The notes under the pieces: generated by a model
What the model was told of the DNA's origin: nothing
Databases searched by the model: none
What the model saw: the letters and a program-made list of their open reading frames with translations, nothing else
Made by a program: the position numbers and the translations under genes
In this document: in pieces, positions 1 through 5,135 of the stretch
How positions within the stretch are numbered: the first letter of the stretch is position 1
How the letters are laid out: every line of letters starts with the position of its first letter
NCBI GenBank assembly: GCA_004375725.1
Contig: SOKS01000001.1
Location: 1-9,215 of the forward strand
DNA length: 9,215 bases
DNA from: Dehalococcoidia bacterium
Lineage (GTDB): Bacteria; Chloroflexota; Dehalococcoidia; Dehalococcoidales; RBG-16-60-22
Direction: 5' to 3'

Positions 1-527
1 TCCACGCCGGTTATCGGGAAATCACACTGGTTGTTCTTGAAATGCATCGGGATGACCACCCCGGGCTTGAGTTGCTCGGCAACCCGGCTGGCAACGGTGG
101 CATCAATGGTGTAAAGACCGCCCACCGGCAGCAGGAGCACATCCACGGCACCTATCGCTGCCGCCTGGTCGGCGGTCAGCCCGTGGCCGAGGTCACCGAG
201 GTGGCATATCTTTACCCCATCGACCTCAAAGCAGAATATGGTATTGCGGCCCCGGTCCTTGCCTCCGGCGTTATCGTGGAAGGCAGAAATGCCCTTGAAT
301 TCGATTCCTTTAACCCCGGCATTGTCTTTGACCACCTGGGGATTGCCTTTTACAGCCGCAACATTGCTGTGGTCAGAGTGGTCATGGCTCACGGTAACGA
401 TGTCCGCAGACTCATTTATCTCCCGGTAGCGGAGCTTATCGTTCGGCTCATAAGGGTCGGTGATAATTCTCACACCACTGTCTGAGCTGATGAGGAACGA
501 TGCGTGTCCCAGCCATTTAATCTTCAT
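1..527 (-). CDS. Metallo-beta-lactamase-fold metal-dependent hydrolase, UPF0173-like (partial, 3' end outside window)
   Basis: The 175 visible codons read from ATG at 527 to the window edge, so the C-terminus is missing. The protein opens with MKIKWLGHASFLI, the usual start of the UPF0173/COG2220 branch of the metallo-beta-lactamase fold. The metal-binding signature SHDHSDH lies at residues 47-53 (His48, His50, Asp52, His53). Further likely ligands are His84 in AFHD, Asp112 in LGDLGH and His162 in PMHF, so the dinuclear metal site looks complete. No signal peptide or membrane segment is visible, which points to the cytoplasm. The substrate of this branch is not established; family members are annotated only as metal-dependent hydrolases. 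The start is supported by AGGAG at 538-542, ten bases upstream. The gene begins 20 bp after the pepA stop and is probably the next gene of the same operon. The fold is certain; the specific reaction is not. Confidence 0.9.
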   Translation of the reverse strand, partial: MKIKWLGHASFLISSDSGVRIITDPYEPNDKLRYREINESADIVTVSHDHSDHSNVAAVKGNPQVVKDNAGVKGIEFKGISAFHDNAGGKDRGRNTIFCFEVDGVKICHLGDLGHGLTADQAAAIGAVDVLLLPVGGLYTIDATVASRVAEQLKPGVVIPMHFKNNQCDFPITGV

Positions 528-547
528 CTTAAACTTTCTCCTTGACT

Positions 548-2059
548 TTATTTTGGTGATTCCTGAGCGAGGGAAATGACCAGATTGACCATTGTCCGCA
601 CCGGTACCCCGGTGGCTCCTTTTATCTGGTAGCCGCGCTCTTTATCCGTCAGGCTGGTGCCGGCGATATCCAGGTGTACCCAGGGGGTATCATCGACGAA
701 TTCGGCCAGAAATTTAGCCGCGGTGATGGCCCCGGCCAGCCGGCCGCCCACGTTCTTGATATCGGCCACGTCGCTCTTGTTCTGCTCGCCGTATTCGTCA
801 TACATCGGCATCTGCCAGATGAACTCGCCCGCTTCTTTGCCCGCCGCCAGAACGCTGTCCATCAGCTCCTGGTTGTTGCCGAAGGCGCCGGTGCAGATGT
901 CACCCAGCGCGACGCGGCAGGCGCCGGTCAGCGTGGCGGCGTCAACCATTTTCCTGGCACCGTGCTTTTTGGCATAGCTCAAAGCGTCGGCCAGAATCAA
1001 TCTGCCTTCGGCGTCAGTGGAGATTATCTCCATTGTCTTGCCATTCATGGCGGTAAGGACGTCCCCCGGCTTGAGTGCATTACCGTCGGGCAGGTTCTCC
1101 GTTGCCGGAATGAGCGCCATCACGTTGATTTTGGGCTTGAGCTGGGCGATGGCGGTGATGGCTGCCATGACTGCCGCGCCTCCGGCCATATCTCCCTTCA
1201 TTTCCTCAAGCTTCTCGGAAGGTTTTATGGAGATGCCGCCAGAGTCAAAAGTAATAGCCTTGCCCACCAGGGCGATATCCGGTTCTTTTGCAGTGCCGCC
1301 TTTGTAGTTGAGCGCAATGAATTTCGGTGGCTGCCGGCTCCCTCTGGCGACGCCTAACAACCCGCCCATGCCCAGCTCTTTCATCTGCTCAAGGTCAAGT
1401 ACGGTGATTTCCAGCCCATAATCTTGGGCAAATTTGGCGGCGGTTTCCGCCATATCGGTGGGGGTCATGTAGTTGGCGGGCTCATTGGCCATATCGCGGG
1501 CAAGGTTGGTCGCCTCGGCTGTAATCTGTCCTTTATCGGCTCCCGCTTCAAGCTGCGATTTCAAACGGTCAGCGCCCACAATAGAGACCTGTTTGATTTC
1601 ACCGGGCCTGTCCTCTTCCTTGGTTATGTGCTTGCGAAAGGTGTAGGTTCCGAGCAGAGCACCTTCGGCAATGGCCTGGGCGGCATCACCGGTACTGATA
1701 TTGTTGCTATTTGCCCCCTGTGGAACGGTAGCAATGGTGCTGATTTCTTTAGAGCGCAGCCAGCGGCAGGTCTCGGCCACCGCCCCGCGTACTTTGTTGA
1801 TCGACAGCTCGGACTGCTTGCCCAGTCCGACCACCACCACGCGGGCGGGCGGCAGCTTGCCCAGGCTGTGCACCAGCGTTATCTCATTTGGTTTTCCCTT
1901 TATCTCGCCCTGCTTGACGAGCTGTGAGAGGGCACCATCGAGTAGCCTGTCCACGGCAGCCGTTTCCTCCTCAAGCTTTTCCATGCCTTCAAAATGGTTC
2001 ACGATGATGGCATCGGCTTCAATACTGGCGATATCACCGGCAATGACCTTGATCTCCAT
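548..2059 (-). CDS. pepA: Leucyl aminopeptidase (cytosol aminopeptidase, peptidase family M17)
   Basis: This 503-residue protein matches the family's usual length of about 500. It removes N-terminal residues, preferring leucine and other hydrophobics, from peptides in the cytoplasm, and members are normally hexamers with two metal ions per subunit. The N-terminal macro-like domain spans about residues 1-165 and the catalytic domain about 185-500. Metal ligands and catalytic residues are all present: Lys267, Asp272, Lys279, Asp290, Asp349, Glu351 and Arg353. Their spacing is the same as in E. coli PepA (270, 275, 282, 293, 352, 354, 356). The family signature NTDAEGRL appears as STDAEGRL at 347-354, a conservative change outside the ligands. 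ATG at 2059 is preceded by AAGGAG at 2069-2074, directly after the stop of the upstream kinase gene, 15 bp away. Tight spacing on both sides places it in an operon with the kinase and the MBL hydrolase. E. coli PepA also binds DNA; nothing here shows that for this protein. Confidence 0.97.
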   Translation of the reverse strand: MEIKVIAGDIASIEADAIIVNHFEGMEKLEEETAAVDRLLDGALSQLVKQGEIKGKPNEITLVHSLGKLPPARVVVVGLGKQSELSINKVRGAVAETCRWLRSKEISTIATVPQGANSNNISTGDAAQAIAEGALLGTYTFRKHITKEEDRPGEIKQVSIVGADRLKSQLEAGADKGQITAEATNLARDMANEPANYMTPTDMAETAAKFAQDYGLEITVLDLEQMKELGMGGLLGVARGSRQPPKFIALNYKGGTAKEPDIALVGKAITFDSGGISIKPSEKLEEMKGDMAGGAAVMAAITAIAQLKPKINVMALIPATENLPDGNALKPGDVLTAMNGKTMEIISTDAEGRLILADALSYAKKHGARKMVDAATLTGACRVALGDICTGAFGNNQELMDSVLAAGKEAGEFIWQMPMYDEYGEQNKSDVADIKNVGGRLAGAITAAKFLAEFVDDTPWVHLDIAGTSLTDKERGYQIKGATGVPVRTMVNLVISLAQESPK

Positions 2060-2068
2060 AGTTTGAAT

Positions 2069-2074
2069 CTCCTT
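2069..2074 (-). promoter_or_regulatory. Strong ribosome binding site of pepA
   Basis: AAGGAG lies 9 bases before the pepA ATG and abuts the TGA of the kinase gene. This fixes the pepA start and suggests that ribosomes ending the kinase can re-initiate on pepA. Confidence 0.8.
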
Positions 2075-2665
2075 TCATCGGTTTACCTCTCTGACAATCT
2101 TGTTCAGGACCGGAGCGATGTCCCGGGAAGTATCAACGGCAAAATGGTTGCGATTGATTTTCTGCACCGAGGTTCTCATCTTTTGAAAAACCGCCCAGTC
2201 AGCTTCGGAGTGGTCTTCCTCTGAAACGGTGCCTTCCGCCCGGTTTCTGAGCCGTTCCTGCACCACCTCAGGCGGTGCTTCAATGCGCACCAGTATCAAC
2301 TTCGCATTCAGCTGGTAGGCAATATGGTAAAGGCGCTCGCGGTTCTTCTCCGCGAGATTGGTGGCATCGAGAACAACGGATACCCCTTTTTTCAATAGCT
2401 GCTCGATGAGGTGATGAATGGCCTGAAAAAGGCGGGCGCTTTCCACTGCGCTGTAGGCAGGCGATGAGAAAAGCGTCTTGCGCATGGCGTCGCTTTCCAG
2501 GATGATAACGGGGATTCTCTCCGCCAGCCGGCGGCAGAAATATGATTTGCCGGTTCCCGGCAGACCGCTGGCAACAATGAAAGCTGGCTTGACCACCGGC
2601 TCGGGGAGTTTATCCAGGCTTTCCAGAAGCTGCTCTGCGTCACTGATAACCTTCGTCTCGGTCAC
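2075..2665 (-). CDS. P-loop kinase, AAA_33 / zeta-toxin-like ATP-binding protein
   Basis: This 196-residue soluble protein has a Walker A motif GLPGTGKS at residues 34-41. Asp59 in LESDAMRK is the likely substrate-side acidic residue. VVLDATN at 97-103 is a Walker B-like strand, and an arginine-rich lid region (QERLRNRAEG) starts near 137. This order is that of the AAA_33 kinase group, which includes polynucleotide kinase-like, zeta-toxin-like and small-metabolite kinases, so ATP-dependent phosphoryl transfer is likely but the substrate cannot be read from sequence. There is no antitoxin-like gene beside it, so a toxin role is unlikely. The start is GTG at 2665. No proper Shine-Dalgarno precedes it; instead TATAAT ends 6 bases before it (see promoter). 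The next in-frame Met is residue 61, inside the catalytic core, so a later start would destroy the protein. It lies 81 bp after degV and 15 bp before pepA, forming an operon with the latter. Confidence 0.85.
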   Translation of the reverse strand: MTETKVISDAEQLLESLDKLPEPVVKPAFIVASGLPGTGKSYFCRRLAERIPVIILESDAMRKTLFSSPAYSAVESARLFQAIHHLIEQLLKKGVSVVLDATNLAEKNRERLYHIAYQLNAKLILVRIEAPPEVVQERLRNRAEGTVSEEDHSEADWAVFQKMRTSVQKINRNHFAVDTSRDIAPVLNKIVREVNR

Positions 2666-2671
2666 ACCTTG

Positions 2672-2677
2672 ATTATA
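2672..2677 (-). promoter_or_regulatory. -10 element of a probable leaderless promoter for the kinase-pepA-MBL operon
   Basis: A perfect TATAAT on the minus strand is separated by 6 bases (CAAGGT) from the GTG start codon at 2665. RNA polymerase usually starts about 7 bases downstream of the -10, which is the G of GTG. The -35 region at 17 bp spacing (TGGCGC) is a poor match, so promoter strength is uncertain. It would let the three downstream genes be expressed independently of degV. Confidence 0.55.
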
Positions 2678-2746
2678 GAATGTTTTCCACGATTGCGCCA
2701 GATGGCCGGGAGAACTCGGTGGCGATTCTGCTGGCTTTGGCGCTTA

Positions 2747-3610
2747 TCATGAGCTTTCGCTGTAGAAGGCAACGCCGAGGAGGCCGGGTCCGGTGTGGAC
2801 ACCCATTACCGGGGTGAATTCGGTGATAAAGAGCTCGGAACAATTGAATTGCGAGGCAATGCGATTTCTCAGAAAGATGGCGTTATCCAGAGCATCGGCG
2901 TGCATCACGGCCGCGTGGAGCGGCTCTCCTTTCACCACATTACGCTCCATCAGCTTCAGAATGCGCTTCATGGCACTTTTGATGGTGCGCGGAAGTGCGA
3001 CCGTGCGAGCATCGGCGTGGTTGAGGGTGAAAATGGGCTTTATCTGCAGAATCGTGTTGACCAGTGCCGCCGCCTGCGGCACACGCCCGCTTTTCACCAG
3101 GTAATGAAGCGTGTCCAGCGTGGCGAACAGATTTACGCGCGCCATGACATTCTCGGCTGTTTCCTTCACTTCATTCAGGTCATGCCCTTTCGCGGCTTCC
3201 CTTGCGGCAGCCAGCGCTACCAGCCCCTGCCCGGCGGCAGCAGTGGTGCCGTCAAGCACTGCTATGTTCATGTCAGGTAATGTCTTCGCCGCCATCTCTT
3301 TGGCTACCGATGCCGAGTCATACATGGCGCTGAACCTTGACGGCTCGGTGATGCAGAGAATGCCTTCGGCACTCTGGCTGGCTTTCTGGAAGGCTTCAAG
3401 GTACAGCTCGGGTGAGGAACTGGCGGTGGTCGGCGGTCTGGAAGCCTTGCGGAGCCTCGCGTAGAACTCGGCAGCGCTGATATCGATGCCGTCGCGGTAT
3501 GTCTTATCCTCAAAAATAAGCTGAACCGGCACTATTTCAATATCATATCGTGCCACCTGCTCTTGAGGAATGCAGGCGGTGGTGTCAGTTACCACGGCTA
3601 CTTTTTTCAT
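2747..3610 (-). CDS. DegV family protein (fatty-acid-binding, FakB-like)
   Basis: This 287-residue protein matches the usual DegV length of about 280. DegV/FakB proteins bind a fatty acid in the cytoplasm, and in Firmicutes present it to the FakA kinase for phosphorylation. Family landmarks are the start VAVVTDTTACIP, the turn YRDGIDIS at 38-45, RPPTT at 58-62, TLDTLHYLVKSGRVP at 164-178, LQIKPIF at 188-194 and the C-terminal VHTGPGLLGVAF at 271-282. Two motifs around the ligand head group are altered: the usual TSQPS is TASSSP at 62-67, and the usual LSGTY is FSAMY at 93-97. Lipid specificity may therefore differ from textbook FakB. ATG at 3610 follows GGAAAGG, four bases upstream. No FakA homologue is in the window, so its role in fatty-acid phosphorylation is only an inference. 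The stop is 81 bp before the kinase start, and no convincing terminator lies between them. Confidence 0.93.
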   Translation of the reverse strand: MKKVAVVTDTTACIPQEQVARYDIEIVPVQLIFEDKTYRDGIDISAAEFYARLRKASRPPTTASSSPELYLEAFQKASQSAEGILCITEPSRFSAMYDSASVAKEMAAKTLPDMNIAVLDGTTAAAGQGLVALAAAREAAKGHDLNEVKETAENVMARVNLFATLDTLHYLVKSGRVPQAAALVNTILQIKPIFTLNHADARTVALPRTIKSAMKRILKLMERNVVKGEPLHAAVMHADALDNAIFLRNRIASQFNCSELFITEFTPVMGVHTGPGLLGVAFYSESS

Positions 3611-3689
3611 TTGCCTTTCCTGGTCTGCCAGACGTGATTATCGCGGTCGAAAATTATGGCATGGTAACGCTATTCCCTCAGCCTCTTGG

Positions 3690-4631
3690 TCAACGATGGG
3701 GTGGAGAAAAAAGGGCATAGCGTTCCAATATTCGCCGGCTCTTCCTGAGCCACCGCTCCATGAGCGGCGGAATCAGGAAAAGGCCCCACATTACCAGGAT
3801 AAGTCCAGCGAAGGTCTCCATACTGAGCCTTCCGCCCACATAATAGACCACCAGGGTCATCGTCAGCAGCCCGGAAAGGGATAATAAGGCGATGCGCAAC
3901 CACCGCTGACGCAAGCGAATGAAAGCGGCTATAGTCAAGGCCAGGATAAGAAAACTCAGCGCAATCCAGGGAGCGAAATAGTTAACGCGCTCAAAAGTCT
4001 GACCGGTTATCCTGGCCCCCGGTACCAGAGTTAGAAACCAGCCAATTATAATTGGCATGGGGAGCAGCATTAAAGAAATCAACAGCCAGTCTCTTCTGGT
4101 CGTCTGAATCACGATGCAGAACAGCCACCACAGGGCAAGCAGGAAATAAAACGGGATGGTCAGCAGTGACCACTCTCTGGGCAGATAGAGGAGGATGAGC
4201 CCGAGTATGGCTACCGGGACCAGCGAGTAACCGAGCCAGGGGAAAACCCAGGCCGGCTTGCCGTGCCACCACCCGTAAATGGAGGTGCCAATGACCATGA
4301 CCAGAATAACGGATAGCCAGCCAATGTGGTGCCACCAGTTAAGGGCAAACAGGGCGGAGAAAAGCAGGTGTGGCGTGGCCGCTAAAAATGCCTGCCGCCA
4401 GTTACCCTGGCTGTGAGCTTCATATATCTGCTTGGCGATTACCTTGGCGGAGCCCAGCAATCCAAGACAGGTTCTTTCCGCTTCTTCCTCGGAAAGGCCG
4501 GACTCCTTCAGCTCATCGAGCCTGTCTTCAATATGCGTCTCCAGCTCGTTGATGACCTCTTTCTCTTCAACGAGGTTTATCCTCAAGTTATCCCGGATGA
4601 TTTCCAGGTAATGATTACGCGCTGTGGTCAT
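3690..4631 (-). CDS. PadR-linked integral membrane protein with HAAS-like N-terminal domain
   Basis: This 313-residue protein has a cytoplasmic helical N-terminus of about 75 residues (INELETHIEDRLDEL at 27-41, then SEEEAERTCLGLLGSAK at 47-63). That is the pattern of the HAAS / DUF1700 type domain commonly encoded beside PadR regulators. About seven to eight hydrophobic segments follow, near residues 83-98, 103-120, 130-150, 155-176, 181-201, 219-239, 244-263 and 271-291, ending in a basic tail. No catalytic motif, ATP-binding site or transporter signature is visible. Function is unknown; membrane-stress sensing or assisting efflux is a guess from context. It starts 12 bp after the padR stop, with only a weak GGGT upstream, so translation probably depends on coupling with padR. 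ATG at 4631 is chosen because the acidic HAAS-like helix begins soon after it. Its stop lies 79 bp before degV. Confidence 0.8.
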   Translation of the reverse strand: MTTARNHYLEIIRDNLRINLVEEKEVINELETHIEDRLDELKESGLSEEEAERTCLGLLGSAKVIAKQIYEAHSQGNWRQAFLAATPHLLFSALFALNWWHHIGWLSVILVMVIGTSIYGWWHGKPAWVFPWLGYSLVPVAILGLILLYLPREWSLLTIPFYFLLALWWLFCIVIQTTRRDWLLISLMLLPMPIIIGWFLTLVPGARITGQTFERVNYFAPWIALSFLILALTIAAFIRLRQRWLRIALLSLSGLLTMTLVVYYVGGRLSMETFAGLILVMWGLFLIPPLMERWLRKSRRILERYALFSPPHR

Positions 4632-4643
4632 TGCTGTACCCGT

Positions 4644-4979
4644 TTAATTCTCTGCTGGCTGCAATATCATATTCACCGCGTTGATGAAATCCTGCCATTG
4701 GACTCTCTCCGTGGAGAGCTTGGTGCGTCCTTTGGCCGTAATGTGGTAGTATCGCCTCGGCCGGCCGTTGGACAGCATCTGCCATTTACCAAGAATCAAG
4801 CCAGCCTTTTCCAGGCGATGAAGCGCCGGATACAATGTGCCTTCCTTGAAATTGAAGTAGCCCTGGCTCCTTTTCTCCAGCTCCTTGATAATCTGGTAGC
4901 CGTACATTGGCTGCTGCGCCAGCAAACAGAGAAGCAGGGAGTCAGAGTTGCCCTTAATAAGTTCTCGCTTTTGTACCAT
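4644..4979 (-). CDS. PadR-family transcriptional regulator
   Basis: This 111-residue, one-domain protein has the compact PadR winged helix. An N-terminal helix carries NSDSLLLCLLAQQPMYGYQI at 11-30, the recognition region holds FKEGTLYPALHRLEKAGLI at 44-62, and the wing holds GRPRRYYHITAKGR at 72-85. A short C-terminal helix at about 88-108 would form the dimer. PadR proteins are usually repressors released by small ligands such as phenolic acids or drugs, or by a membrane partner; the ligand here is unknown. ATG at 4979 is preceded by GAGGT at 4984-4988. The gene is followed 12 bp later by the membrane protein, the typical PadR/HAAS pair. A dyad overlapping its own promoter suggests that it represses itself and its partner. 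Confidence 0.93.
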   Translation of the reverse strand: MVQKRELIKGNSDSLLLCLLAQQPMYGYQIIKELEKRSQGYFNFKEGTLYPALHRLEKAGLILGKWQMLSNGRPRRYYHITAKGRTKLSTERVQWQDFINAVNMILQPAEN

Positions 4980-5012
4980 AATTACCTCGTATAATATAAT
5001 ACCTTGCTGTTC

Positions 5013-5034
5013 TATGTATAATTTTAATTACATA
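5013..5034. promoter_or_regulatory. Probable PadR operator: 22 bp dyad TATGTA-N10-TACATA
   Basis: A perfect 6+6 bp inverted repeat, TATGTA and TACATA, is separated by 10 bp of A+T. The arms contain the ATGT/ACAT half-sites described for PadR operators, though the spacing between the ATGT and ACAT cores (12 bp) is longer than the N8 form described for phenolic-acid PadR proteins. The predicted -10 (5021-5026) lies inside the spacer, so a bound dimer would block RNA polymerase. Confidence 0.6.
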
Positions 5035-5049
5035 AACGCCAACTTGCAA
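5021..5049 (-). promoter_or_regulatory. Sigma-70-type promoter of padR and the membrane-protein gene
   Basis: On the minus strand, TTGCAA (5044-5049, 4 of 6 consensus bases) and TAAAAT (5021-5026, 5 of 6) are 17 bp apart, the ideal spacing. Transcription would begin near 5014 and leave a leader of about 35 bases with GAGGT at 4984-4988. A second TATAAT at 5053-5058 has a poorer -35 and may be an alternative start. Confidence 0.6.
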
Positions 5050-5135
5050 TAGATTATAAACATTCTTCTGAATTATTGCCAGATAAAAGATTGTAGGGAA
5101 GGAACGGGCTCGTATGTGGGCTGCTTTTGCTTTGT

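Noticed and set aside
42..485. A plus-strand open frame of 147 codons at the left edge.
   Set aside because: The opposite strand encodes an MBL-fold protein with all metal ligands in order, so this frame is a shadow.
674..1357. A long plus-strand open frame (227 codons) within pepA, and others at 1424-1927, 2795-3280, 4413-4994 and 5553-6158.
   Set aside because: Each lies antisense to a gene with clear family motifs and shows no domain of its own. They are by-products of the codon use of the real genes.
2075..2665. The P-loop kinase as a zeta-type toxin.
   Set aside because: The motif order is compatible, but there is no antitoxin-like small gene beside it and it sits in a housekeeping operon.
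3611..3689. A promoter for degV with CATAAT near 3648-3653.
   Set aside because: The -35 at suitable spacing is a very poor match, so it is not listed; degV may be read from the padR promoter.
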